Source: a virus. From it: DNA of 36,537 nt. The stretch is from positions 1 through 36,537 of the IMG/VR virus record IMGVR_UViG_3300009488_000040; one strand, written 5' to 3'. The position numbers and the translations under genes were made by a program. The notes beneath the pieces are model-generated. The model was not told where the DNA came from and did not search any database. It saw nothing but the letters and a program-made list of their open reading frames with translations. This document shows positions 21,790-29,046 of this stretch, in pieces; the stretch's first letter is position 1, and every line of letters starts with the position of its first letter.

Positions 21790-22332
21790 GTGTGGCGGCG
21801 AATAGCCGTCATTCAGCGCGCTGAACTGTGGCAGGGAGAAGAAATTCCCCCATCCCTGCCGCTTATGGTGATGATAATGGCATTCACTCACAACATAATC
21901 GAAGTCAGGCCGTATCTGGATTCGTGGCTTGTTAATATCGAGATCACAGATACAGACACAGGCCGGATATACAATCGCCGATTTAATAGTGATCATAATC
22001 CATCTGCGCCAGAACAGGAAGCCTTTGCCGCTGTTGCAAAATTGCGAATACAGGCAGGGTTGGATTACGAAGCTAACGACCTGAATCTGACCTCTAATGA
22101 GGATGTTTTGCTCGAATACTATCGCGGAATCAAGACTGATGTTATTCTACGAATCCGGGAATATCCAGGAGCTAACCTGCAACAAGCCGCTGATTATATC
22201 TCAGGTAAGTATCCAACCTCTCCGCTCAACTTTACCGAATTATACAACCGGTGGCTTACTATAACAGACTCAGCAAGCTGGTCAGAGTTCAAGCAGTTCT
22301 GCATCAATCATAAATTCCAGGGAATCGACTAA
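21790..22332 (+). CDS. Hypothetical protein, 150-180 aa (start uncertain)
   Basis: The longest reading begins with GTG at 21790, 4 nt after GGGGGA. An ATG at 21880 (MAFTHNIIEVRPYLDSWLVN) is an equally plausible start, because bases 21790-21867 are unusually rich in inverted repeats. The body is alpha-beta with NIEITDTDTGRIYNRRFN and several helices, and it ends SEFKQFCINHKFQGID. No family is recognised. It is coupled to the beta-helix gene by a TAATG overlap and may be its partner or chaperone. Confidence 0.5.
   Translation: MWRRIAVIQRAELWQGEEIPPSLPLMVMIMAFTHNIIEVRPYLDSWLVNIEITDTDTGRIYNRRFNSDHNPSAPEQEAFAAVAKLRIQAGLDYEANDLNLTSNEDVLLEYYRGIKTDVILRIREYPGANLQQAADYISGKYPTSPLNFTELYNRWLTITDSASWSEFKQFCINHKFQGID
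21830..21860 (+). promoter_or_regulatory. Hairpin whose loop is complementary to the upstream ribosome site
   Basis: GGCAGGGA (21830-21837) pairs perfectly with TCCCTGCC (21853-21860). In the 15-nt loop, ATTCCCCC (21844-21851) is the exact complement of GGGGGAAT (21780-21787), the junction repeat ahead of the GTG start. This could pair over about 60 nt to limit initiation at 21790. TTCCCCC occurs elsewhere by chance, so support is modest. Confidence 0.4.
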
Positions 22333-23807
22333 TGGCTGACAGATACATCGACAATACAAAAGAATCAGGGACATTGACAGGCGCAAACTGGCAGTGTACC
22401 AATGGCTCTACTACGGTAACAGAAAGCGGTGCCGCTGGTAATGCTCTGGCGGAATTGTCAGCAGGCGACTATTTCCGTACTACTGGCGGGACTCAGTGGT
22501 ATAAAGTTGCATCTGTCACCGATAATGATAACTTTGAGATAGCTATAAACTTCCAGCAAGGCACAGTGACTGCGGCCGGTAAATTTAACAATGAGGACGG
22601 GTCAGCAGTTGGCCAGGAGTTTCCACATCTGAATGCCGCCACAACAGATGAGGTACGATCTGCTGGTGATATTGTTCGTGTACGCGGTGGCCAAACTCAT
22701 GTATACGCCGGCATAGATATTACATTTGATGAGAAAGCAACAGTCAACAATTATATTGAAGTGAGAGGTATTTATACGGCGGCTGGGGATGATAGCTGGG
22801 GAGATGGCGATACTACGAAACCTAGTATAGATTTCGATAACACAGCTTTTCAAATATTGGTAAATAACGATTATTACTGGAAATTCCTGAATCTTGATAT
22901 AAAGCAGTCTACTGATGCATTAGGTGCTATATACTTTAGTGCTGGAATGGGGGGCATAGTTGATAATTGCGATATTCACGATAATGGTAGTTCGGGGCTA
23001 AGAAGTTTCAATACGCCTATCCAGATATTAAACAGCACCTTTATGGATAATATAAGTCAGAACTTAATTGCGTCGAATTCGATTGCGATAATCAGGAACT
23101 GCACTTTTAACGGCGGCGCTGGCGGAACAACAATTGGATTGCTTTTGATAAGCACCATTGCGACAATCGTCGATTCTACGTTTGGAGTGACGACAGAACA
23201 TAGCTCTGGTGATATTTCATTAGGTCTAGGAGGTTGTCAGATTGCGGGTCGAAATGTAATCTTAGGGTCTACGGCGCAGGTAATTGGTCAGACTATAAAA
23301 GGTCAACAATTAAATTACGTCAGGATAGAAGACGACTCTCAAACCCATTTGGCATTTCAAGCGTGGTATTTCACAGGCAATGTTATCAGAACGACAGCGG
23401 TGGAGCGAAGCGGGGAGGGCGGAACCGACTGGTCAATATTGGGCGAACCGAACTCGAACTGCGGTAGCGAGCAACCTCTGTATATTATGGGTGATTGGAT
23501 TCGTGGCATGCCTATCTATCTGGATGGCACAGAGCAGACGATTACGGTATATGCCTATGCCGATTCAACTGGCGGTGGATGGACGCCAAATGCTAGTGAA
23601 TTCCGTATCGAGGTAGAGCATTATGAAGGCGCTGCTGATTGGGAGCTTGACGTATCTACAGATACTTTTGCCGCAGAAGATCAGTGGGAAGCCTTCTCCA
23701 TAACGTTGACACCAGGAGCAGCTGGGCCGGCATATCTGAGAGCAGTATTGAATGATTATGCAGCAGGTGGAAAGGTATATGTTGACCCGACACCGATTTT
23801 GAGTTAG
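22332..23807 (+). CDS. Parallel beta-helix (pectate-lyase-like) virion protein
   Basis: In this 491-residue protein, residues about 90-330 show the irregular repeats of a right-handed beta-helix: DIVRVRGGQTHVYAGIDITF, YWKFLNLDIKQS, GGIVDNCDIHDNGSSGLRS, IQILNSTFMDNIS, IAIIRNCTFNGG. Asn/Cys ladders and short turns fit the pectin-lyase fold of phage tailspikes and head fibres. The C-terminal 110 residues (YIMGDWIRGMPIYLDGTEQTITVYAY onward) look like a beta-sandwich, possibly carbohydrate binding. The position between capsid and connector genes is unusual for a tailspike and fits a head fibre or a surface decoration acting on glycans. No catalytic residues could be assigned. Confidence 0.75.
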   Translation: MADRYIDNTKESGTLTGANWQCTNGSTTVTESGAAGNALAELSAGDYFRTTGGTQWYKVASVTDNDNFEIAINFQQGTVTAAGKFNNEDGSAVGQEFPHLNAATTDEVRSAGDIVRVRGGQTHVYAGIDITFDEKATVNNYIEVRGIYTAAGDDSWGDGDTTKPSIDFDNTAFQILVNNDYYWKFLNLDIKQSTDALGAIYFSAGMGGIVDNCDIHDNGSSGLRSFNTPIQILNSTFMDNISQNLIASNSIAIIRNCTFNGGAGGTTIGLLLISTIATIVDSTFGVTTEHSSGDISLGLGGCQIAGRNVILGSTAQVIGQTIKGQQLNYVRIEDDSQTHLAFQAWYFTGNVIRTTAVERSGEGGTDWSILGEPNSNCGSEQPLYIMGDWIRGMPIYLDGTEQTITVYAYADSTGGGWTPNASEFRIEVEHYEGAADWELDVSTDTFAAEDQWEAFSITLTPGAAGPAYLRAVLNDYAAGGKVYVDPTPILS

Positions 23808-23815
23808 GATACGCA

Positions 23816-24205
23816 ATGGCAGTGACAGGCACAGTGATCGTAACTATAGACGGAGCATGGGTCGGCTTTGGGGTGCGGATTATAACCGATGTAGACGGTG
23901 TTGATGCCGCCTGGGAATCCGTGTCTTCCTCTAGTTCGTCAAGTTCGGAATCGGTGTCCTCGTCATCGAGTAGCCTTTCAAGCTCCTCATCATCTTCTGA
24001 GTCAGTATCTTCTTCCTCGTCTTCAAGCTCCAGTAGCCTCTCAGAATCGTCTTCATCTTTCGTCCCCTTATTACGCATTACTATTTTCCTTCTGGGAGAC
24101 AAGCATATAATCAAAAGCAGGGCTGATAAGCATATAATTACCAGCATGTCAGACAAGCACAAAATAACGAGGGCGCACAGGGTGGCCTTGCCCATAGCCG
24201 CATAA
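23816..24205 (+). CDS. Small protein with serine-rich middle and DKH repeats, 129 aa
   Basis: There are three parts. Residues 1-36 form a beta-rich start (MAVTGTVIVTIDGAWVGFGV). Residues 37-81 are serine-rich, with the same SESVSSSS units as capsid 2. Then comes a hydrophobic stretch, FVPLLRITIFLLG, and three 9-residue repeats (DKHIIKSRA, DKHIITSMS, DKHKITRAH). Unlike the other serine tracts in this window it is not C-terminal, so the part after it may be a late addition or frame-shifted extension. It follows the beta-helix gene by 8 bp and may anchor or extend that protein. No family is recognised. Confidence 0.55.
   Translation: MAVTGTVIVTIDGAWVGFGVRIITDVDGVDAAWESVSSSSSSSSESVSSSSSSLSSSSSSSESVSSSSSSSSSSLSESSSSFVPLLRITIFLLGDKHIIKSRADKHIITSMSDKHKITRAHRVALPIAA
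24098..24178 (+). repeat. Three tandem 27-bp repeats
   Basis: Units at 24098-24124, 24125-24151 and 24152-24178 each begin GAYAAGCAYA and encode DKH-initiated nonapeptides. The first two are closest; the third has diverged. They lie in frame at the end of the serine-rich gene. Confidence 0.75.
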
Positions 24206-24216
24206 AGGGATGGATT

Positions 24217-24528
24217 ATGCCCAGAAAAATAATAAAGAACAAAAAGAAGTATTCCAGGTTATTGATCACCGAAGAGGATGGCGAGAACATCACCGTCAGT
24301 AGCCCACTCATGGACGTGGTGAACTCTACGGGTACTGTGATTCAGGCGGAGGCAGCGGCATCTCTTGACGACAACGGGACTGCGGCTGTGACCATATATG
24401 GGCTGGTAGACACAACGCCGGCGACTTTCATTGATGGGGAATGGGTGAAGGCCAGGTTTACTTTCACAATAGGGGATGAGGTTCTGGGTGGGGTTGACCC
24501 CATAGAGATTGGAGAGGTGAAATTATGA
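24217..24528 (+). CDS. Hypothetical structural protein, 103 aa
   Basis: AAGGGATGG precedes the ATG at 24217. After a basic N-terminus (MPRKIIKNKKKYSRLLI) the sequence is strand-rich with an Ig-like or beta-sandwich feel: VSSPLMDVVNSTGTVIQAEAAASLDDNGTAAVTIYGL, then WVKARFTFTIGDEVL. It overlaps the head-tail connector gene and could be a small fibre or adaptor component. No firm family. Confidence 0.5.
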   Translation: MPRKIIKNKKKYSRLLITEEDGENITVSSPLMDVVNSTGTVIQAEAAASLDDNGTAAVTIYGLVDTTPATFIDGEWVKARFTFTIGDEVLGGVDPIEIGEVKL

Positions 24529-25397
24529 TTGCCGATCTGGATACCTTCAAGACCTTCATGGATATAGCGGAGACAGACGACAGCCAGAACGAGCTTCTGA
24601 ATCTCTTTCTCAACGCCGTGGATGGCCTGTTTAACGAGCTTTGTGACCGTGAGTTTGACAGCACGTCATACACGCATGAGATGCACAATGGGAAGGGTGG
24701 GCCGCGACTGTGGCTGAAGCACATCCCAGTCACAGCGATAGCGGAAATCTCCGCTTCAAGAATTCCTGCGCTGAAGATAAAGAACACGATCTCAGACGCC
24801 GCCAGATGCACAATAGACATGGACGTATCAGCGGAGACTCTATCCTGGGCTATTGTCGGTGGAGCCAGCGCCGCCAGTGACGACTTTGACCTGACAGCCG
24901 CAGCGTATGATACACTTGCAGAACTGGTTACTGGCATAAACGCGTTAGGCTCTGGATGGAGTGCGGAAGTATACGACACAGATCTCAACAGCATCCCATC
25001 GACGGAACTGCTGGAGGTCATGGGTCTCAACTGCGGCGTTCCCAGGGGCGGTGGAGATGCTACGTTCAAAGAGCTTGACATTCCAGGCACTCCGCTGGAT
25101 GGGTCATTCAGGATTGAGGATGCAGAGATGGGGATGATCTTCTATGCGCCCGGCTTCACAAAGGGCATCCAGAACGTCATGGCCTCATACACGGCCGGCT
25201 ATTCTGCGACAACAATGCCCAGCGATCTCAAGATGGGCGTGCTTGCCGGATCGCAGGCATTGTATCTCAGGAATGCAGAGGATGGCTTTGGAGCAAGTAG
25301 TTTTTCGGGCGGCGGTCTCAATATGCGCTATGGTGAATGGCTGCCGGATATAAGCCTCAAGATGATTGCTAAGTACATGCGTAAGACAGTAGGATAG
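24525..25397 (+). CDS. Head-tail connector (gp6-like adaptor)
   Basis: The 290-residue protein overlaps the previous stop as ATGA, with GGAGAGGTGA upstream. The N-terminal helices (DLDTFKTFMDIAETDDSQNELLNLFLNAVDGLFNELCDREF) and C-terminal helices after YTAGYSATTMPSDLKMGVLAGSQALYLRN are the hallmark of HK97 gp6 / SPP1 gp15 adaptors, which form a ring under the portal. A long central insertion (about residues 70-190) makes it much larger than the usual 100-150 residue adaptor. That insertion contains FDLTAAAYDTLAELVTGINALGSGW, a strand-helix module also found in other phage connectors. Confidence 0.8.
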   Translation: MIADLDTFKTFMDIAETDDSQNELLNLFLNAVDGLFNELCDREFDSTSYTHEMHNGKGGPRLWLKHIPVTAIAEISASRIPALKIKNTISDAARCTIDMDVSAETLSWAIVGGASAASDDFDLTAAAYDTLAELVTGINALGSGWSAEVYDTDLNSIPSTELLEVMGLNCGVPRGGGDATFKELDIPGTPLDGSFRIEDAEMGMIFYAPGFTKGIQNVMASYTAGYSATTMPSDLKMGVLAGSQALYLRNAEDGFGASSFSGGGLNMRYGEWLPDISLKMIAKYMRKTVG

Positions 25398-25409
25398 GGG
25401 GAATGCTTT

Positions 25410-25604
25410 ATGGACATAGACGATCTAAAGTGGATGCTTAGAGACTATGACGATGATGTTGAGGTTCTCGTAGAGGTGCCGGGGAGCGGACTCTATAACA
25501 TTGTGCGGACATCAGATATTGCGGATGCCCATACAATTACGTTGGTCTGCGAAAAAGCCATGAAGGAAGTGCCCGCGCAGGCAATAGAAGAAGAGGGGGA
25601 ATGA
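25410..25604 (+). CDS. Hypothetical acidic protein, 64 aa
   Basis: GGGGGAATGC (25397-25406) precedes the ATG at 25410. The sequence MDIDDLKWMLRDYDDDVEVLVEV followed by GLYNIVRTSDI resembles, loosely, small phage proteins with a beta-hairpin after a helix. It ends EEEGE-stop at the next repeat. It is bracketed by repeats on both sides, so it is a cargo cassette between two connector genes. The function is not recognised. Confidence 0.55.
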   Translation: MDIDDLKWMLRDYDDDVEVLVEVPGSGLYNIVRTSDIADAHTITLVCEKAMKEVPAQAIEEEGE

Positions 25605-25606
25605 TC

Positions 25607-25876
25607 ATGGGAGCATACGAAGCGATAGGGATGTTAAAAAAGATGGTGGAGCAGATTAAAGAAAGCCAGGGTTTCCACGCGCCTTCGGAAATGAATGATT
25701 TTCAAAAGCTCTTGGTTGTAGTTGATGCCGCTGTATTCATGATAGGCGAATTGAATGCCAAGATAAACAAACTAGAAAAAGAGGCATGTGATACAGGGAG
25801 CCGGACAACCTATATTATACAGCCCGGCTTATATCATCGCGGTGCGCGTTTGTCCGATGATCAAGAGGGCAGGTAG
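25607..25876 (+). CDS. Hypothetical helical protein, 89 aa
   Basis: The ATG at 25607 is 6 nt past the G run of the exact repeat at 25595; the ATG inside the repeat (25601) is too close. Two long helices are evident (AYEAIGMLKKMVEQIKESQ and FQKLLVVVDAAVFMIGELNAKINKLEKEA), then a short polar tail. A coiled-coil dimer is likely. It abuts the next connector gene. No family is recognised. Confidence 0.5.
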   Translation: MGAYEAIGMLKKMVEQIKESQGFHAPSEMNDFQKLLVVVDAAVFMIGELNAKINKLEKEACDTGSRTTYIIQPGLYHRGARLSDDQEGR

Positions 25877-26236
25877 ATGGCAGGCAGAAACGTCAAATGC
25901 AGACTGGAGCAGCCCATAGATACTCGCACGGCAACAGGCGGAAGGACGCGTTCATGGCCGAATCTGCCGGAGTTCGGGGGCAGTCTAAGCCCGCTATCCG
26001 CTAACGAACAGGAACTTTGGGAGCGGGATATTGAGGACGCTTCTTTGAAGCTAATGGTGATGGGCAGGGCTATTGCAGGGCAGCATCGGGACAAAGTGAC
26101 GTTCAAGAATCGAATCGTGATCCTGAATCGTAGGAATCCGCTGGATGAGGAAGTGTATGACATCATTGGAGTGAAACGTCATCGAAGGGCTGGCAGGCTC
26201 AGGCTATTCGAGATCATTCTGGGGAAAATAACGTAA
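25877..26236 (+). CDS. Head-tail joining protein (head closure)
   Basis: The 119-residue, basic, beta-barrel-like protein matches the phage head-tail joining family (SPP1 gp16 type). It begins with CRLEQPIDTRTATGGRTRSW, then LSANEQELWERDIEDASLKLMVMG, then RDKVTFKNRIVILNRRNPLDEEVYDIIGVKRHRRAGRLRLFEIIL, whose last half is the conserved core. It plugs the connector after packaging. Order after the gp6-like adaptor and before the gp10-like gene is conserved, supporting the call. Confidence 0.78.
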   Translation: MAGRNVKCRLEQPIDTRTATGGRTRSWPNLPEFGGSLSPLSANEQELWERDIEDASLKLMVMGRAIAGQHRDKVTFKNRIVILNRRNPLDEEVYDIIGVKRHRRAGRLRLFEIILGKIT

Positions 26237-26565
26237 TGTTCAAGATGCGATGGCATGGTGACGAATTTGAAAAGCACGTTGACAATGAAGTGGTGAAGCG
26301 GCTGGAAATCTCTGGCTTCATAGTCGGCGGAGAGATCAAGCGGGTCATCACCGACAAGGGGCTGATTCTCTCCGGCCTGTATCGGGATACCATCACCCAT
26401 GAGGTCATTCCGGCGGAACTGAAGGTGAAGATTGGCAGCCCTATCACGAACCCGCCATATCCACTGTTTCTGGAGGTGGGTACATCCAGGGGGATTCCGG
26501 CTCACGCTCCAATGAGGACGGGATTGGCAAACAGCAAGAGCAGGCTGCAGGCGGTGTGGAGATAG
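26236..26565 (+). CDS. HK97 gp10-like tail completion protein
   Basis: The 109-residue product overlaps the previous gene by one base (TAATG). It has the gp10 layout: an N-terminal helix EFEKHVDNEVVKRLEISGFIVGGEIKRVI, a central LYRDTITHEVI strand region, and the conserved end PPYPLFLEVGTSRGIPAHAPMRTGL. Proteins of this family join head and tail or cap the tail tube. The motif YPxFLExGTS...PxxPMRxA-like supports high confidence. Confidence 0.82.
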   Translation: MFKMRWHGDEFEKHVDNEVVKRLEISGFIVGGEIKRVITDKGLILSGLYRDTITHEVIPAELKVKIGSPITNPPYPLFLEVGTSRGIPAHAPMRTGLANSKSRLQAVWR

Positions 26566-26574
26566 GAGTTGGGC

Positions 26575-26760
26575 ATGTCTAAAAATAATGCAAGGGGGCA
26601 GAAAATATATCATTCTATGGCGGAAATAGAGAAGGACTTTTTCCCCTCGTTGTATGAAGAACGCATGGAAAGAAAACGAGAGAGTGAGTCTCCCGAAGAA
26701 ACGGGAACCCGGATCGTATCTGAAATACTTGAGGCCATTAGAGAGGAACTTAACAAATAA
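26575..26760 (+). CDS. Hypothetical charged protein, 61 aa
   Basis: The ATG at 26575 is preceded by AGGAG 10 nt upstream. The product is highly charged and helical (MAEIEKDFFPSLYEERMERKRESE, then GTRIVSEILEAIREELNK). It ends 2 nt before the tail terminator gene. No family is recognised; it may be cargo, or a small assembly factor for the head-tail joint. Confidence 0.5.
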   Translation: MSKNNARGQKIYHSMAEIEKDFFPSLYEERMERKRESESPEETGTRIVSEILEAIREELNK

Positions 26761-26762
26761 AA

Positions 26763-27197
26763 ATGGACACTTTTGGCGCAGTATTCACAGCGATAGAAAA
26801 CAAGTTCAAAGCGAATCCCACGCTGGTAGGCTTGCTGGGGGGAAGCACCGGAAGGAACGCATACAGACTGTATAACAAGCGCGCTGTGGAAGACCCGGCA
26901 TTTCCATACGTCGTTGTGTTCATCACCAATGCCACGCCAGAGGATACGTTTACAGAAGAGGGGGAAGTTCTCAACGTTCAGTTTAATATCTACGACTGGG
27001 ATCAGGACAGCCCCGATGACGATTCAACGGTCAACGCTGTTTACAGCGCACTGGATAACCTCTTCAATAAATGTGATTTGACGGTATCCGGGTATAACTT
27101 TATTTATATGCTACGCAGCAATATGATACCTGTTCGAACGACGGATGATACGCAACAGATAACTGTGAACTATGAGATCATGATACAGGAAAATTAG
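26763..27197 (+). CDS. Tail terminator (DUF3168 / gpU-like)
   Basis: The protein has 144 residues. The order helix (TFGAVFTAIENKFKANPTLVGLL), strand (FPYVVVFITN), strand (VLNVQFNIYDWD), helix (TVNAVYSALDNLFNKCDL), strand (YNFIYMLRSNMIPV), strand (ITVNYEIMIQE) is that of phage tail terminator proteins, which stop tube growth and bind the head connector. Position before the tail tube agrees. It ends at TAG joined to an exact junction repeat. Confidence 0.75.
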   Translation: MDTFGAVFTAIENKFKANPTLVGLLGGSTGRNAYRLYNKRAVEDPAFPYVVVFITNATPEDTFTEEGEVLNVQFNIYDWDQDSPDDDSTVNAVYSALDNLFNKCDLTVSGYNFIYMLRSNMIPVRTTDDTQQITVNYEIMIQEN

Positions 27198-27208
27198 GGG
27201 GAATGAAA

Positions 27209-27433
27209 ATGTCAACGGTATTGACCATTGAGGATGTAAGAAAGGCATTGGATAGTCTTATTGAAAAAAAACAGACCTTCGTGACTCCAAGACAGATGCT
27301 CTCTTTGTCTGGAATCACCTTCACAGATGAGCAATGGGAAAAACTGCAAAGTGACTGGCCAGATATGATGAAGGATGCCTGGGAGAGGGGGAAAGAAGAT
27401 GACGCTCGCAGCAGCAATGATGGTCAGGAATGA
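27209..27433 (+). CDS. Hypothetical protein, 74 aa
   Basis: The ATG at 27209 is 7 nt past GGGGGA (27197-27202). The product is helical: LTIEDVRKALDSLIEKKQTFVTP and RQMLSLSGITFTDEQWEKLQSDW. Its last 35 bases overlap the glycosyltransferase gene, whose ribosome site (GAGGGGG near 27385) is inside it, so translation of the two is likely coupled. No family is recognised. Confidence 0.5.
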   Translation: MSTVLTIEDVRKALDSLIEKKQTFVTPRQMLSLSGITFTDEQWEKLQSDWPDMMKDAWERGKEDDARSSNDGQE

Positions 27434-28598
27434 GGAGGTCTTACTTCCAGGATGTTTGAAATCCATACTGCCTGTGATCCCGAAAGAGCGGATCGCCGTT
27501 GTGGACACAGGCTCCACGGATAAGACACTTGCAGTGGCGTCAGATTTCGGGGTGAAGCTCTATCATCCCGGAATGGCAGACGTTCACGCGTGGCAGCATG
27601 ACTTCAGCTTCCACCGTAACCAGTCTTTTGATTATGTGTCTGAAATCCCTGGGGTGACTCACATCCTGGTTATAGATGCTGATGAGCGACTGAAGCCGGA
27701 GTCGGCAGGGAGGGTTCCATTCCTGCTGGACTTCATGGACAACAACGACCTCAACTTCGCCATCATGCAGATTGAGAATGAGCTGAGTGACGGCGGTATG
27801 GGTCTCCACATAATGCCCCGCATCTTCAGGAAGGGAACCGTGATCTTTCAGGGAGTGGTCCAGGAACAGCCCATCACAACAGGCAAGGGATATATGTCGA
27901 ATCTCTGTATCTCTCATCTTGGCTATGCGCTGGACGCGGAGGCTATGGATCAGAAGCTGAAAAGGCGGGAGGATCTGTTAAGGATGGCGCTGGACAAAGA
28001 GCCGTGGAACTCGCTTTACAGTCAAAGCCTTATCAAGAATCTGAGAGCGCAAGGGCAGTGGAAAGAATGTGCAAAGCTGGCGGATGAGCTGCTGGCTGGT
28101 GATACAGAGCTATCCCGGGCGCAGGAGCAAAGGGCCTCAGTGGATCGTCTGATAGCAGGAATGGCTACGGAAGACCCGCTGGCCTTCGTTACAGCTAAGA
28201 GGCTGGCAGAACAATTCCCTGAGAATCTGGACATTCAATACTATCTGGGTTCGCTGTGCCTGGATAATGATGATTTGGATGGCGCTATTGAAGCTATCAA
28301 GAGCTATCTTATGATCAGATTCACCATCCAGACCGTAGGGTTGCATGAGCCTCTGGTTCTGAACACATGGGGTTTGCAAGTTCTGGCATTCAATAATCTG
28401 GGGTTTGCTCAATGGAAGAAGGGCGATCTCATAGGCGCGCTGGAGTCTATGTTTTTAGGGAAGAGTTTGAACGGGAACATGGAAGGTCTCAATGAGAACA
28501 TGAGGCAGATAGTTAAGACACTGTTATTCAAAGAAGGGGAGATGCAAAAGTATTTCCCAGAATTGATGGGGGATTCGGGGGAAGAGGGAGTCGATTAA
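27399..28598 (+). CDS. GT2 glycosyltransferase with TPR-like C-terminal domain
   Basis: The protein has 399 residues from the ATG at 27399, 8 nt after GAGAGGGGG. The GT-A catalytic domain (1-200) has MMVRNEEVLLPGCLKSI, VVDTGSTDKTLAVA, the metal-binding DAD in LVIDADERLKPE, and a conserved QHDFSFHRNQSFD segment. This pattern belongs to the TPR-containing GT2 group that includes SunS, which glycosylates a peptide. The C-terminal half is helical repeats (NSLYSQSLIKNLRAQGQWKECAKLADELL, LDIQYYLGSLCLDNDDLDGAIEAIKSYL, NNLGFAQWKKGDLIGALESMF), suited to holding a polypeptide acceptor. It ends 1 bp before the serine-tailed tail tube gene, the strongest positional hint to its substrate. Confidence 0.88.
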   Translation: MTLAAAMMVRNEEVLLPGCLKSILPVIPKERIAVVDTGSTDKTLAVASDFGVKLYHPGMADVHAWQHDFSFHRNQSFDYVSEIPGVTHILVIDADERLKPESAGRVPFLLDFMDNNDLNFAIMQIENELSDGGMGLHIMPRIFRKGTVIFQGVVQEQPITTGKGYMSNLCISHLGYALDAEAMDQKLKRREDLLRMALDKEPWNSLYSQSLIKNLRAQGQWKECAKLADELLAGDTELSRAQEQRASVDRLIAGMATEDPLAFVTAKRLAEQFPENLDIQYYLGSLCLDNDDLDGAIEAIKSYLMIRFTIQTVGLHEPLVLNTWGLQVLAFNNLGFAQWKKGDLIGALESMFLGKSLNGNMEGLNENMRQIVKTLLFKEGEMQKYFPELMGDSGEEGVD

Positions 28599-28599
28599 C

Positions 28600-29028
28600 A
28601 TGGGTGCAGGCGCAAAAGCAGGATACGGAGGCGGCGTCACTCTAAGCGGTCTGACCGTAGGGGTCAAGACCTGGATTATCAATACTGTAAATGAGCCGCT
28701 GGAAACAACCACGCTGGCAGATGGTCAGACCAGAACTTTCATCCCGGGCCTGAATTCGTTTACAGGCTCTTTTGAAGGCAACTGGGATGCATCAAACACT
28801 ATCGCTGTTGGAGATACAGGACAAGCGACGTTCTACCCAGGAGAAGGAACGGCGCTGGCATATACGGGACACATAATCGTCAGTGGTCTGGACATTGAGG
28901 ATGCTCACGACGGAGTGATAAACGGTCCGATCACCTACCAGGGGTCTGGCACGCTGCCAACGCTGAGTAGTAGCTCCAGTTCGTCGACAAGCTCCTCATC
29001 CAGCAGCTCAAGTTCTGCATCAGCATAA
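28600..29028 (+). CDS. Probable major tail tube protein with serine tail
   Basis: The 142-residue protein begins MGAGAKAGYGGGVTLSGLTV. Its beta-rich body (VKTWIINTVNEPLETTTLADGQ, FTGSFEGNWDASNTIAVGDTGQATFY, YTGHIIVSGLDIEDAHDGVINGPITYQGSG) matches the single-domain tail tube fold, where hexamer rings stack along the tape measure. It ends in 16 serines broken by one threonine and then ASA (from 28966). Position just before the tail chaperones and tape measure supports the role. The serine tail would point outward from every tube subunit. Confidence 0.78.
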   Translation: MGAGAKAGYGGGVTLSGLTVGVKTWIINTVNEPLETTTLADGQTRTFIPGLNSFTGSFEGNWDASNTIAVGDTGQATFYPGEGTALAYTGHIIVSGLDIEDAHDGVINGPITYQGSGTLPTLSSSSSSSTSSSSSSSSSASA

Positions 29029-29046
29029 ACTAACGAGGGGGACATC

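Noticed and set aside
24098-24178. CRISPR array or iteron origin
   Set aside because: There are only three contiguous in-frame 27-bp units with no spacers, they differ from each other, and they lie inside a late gene.
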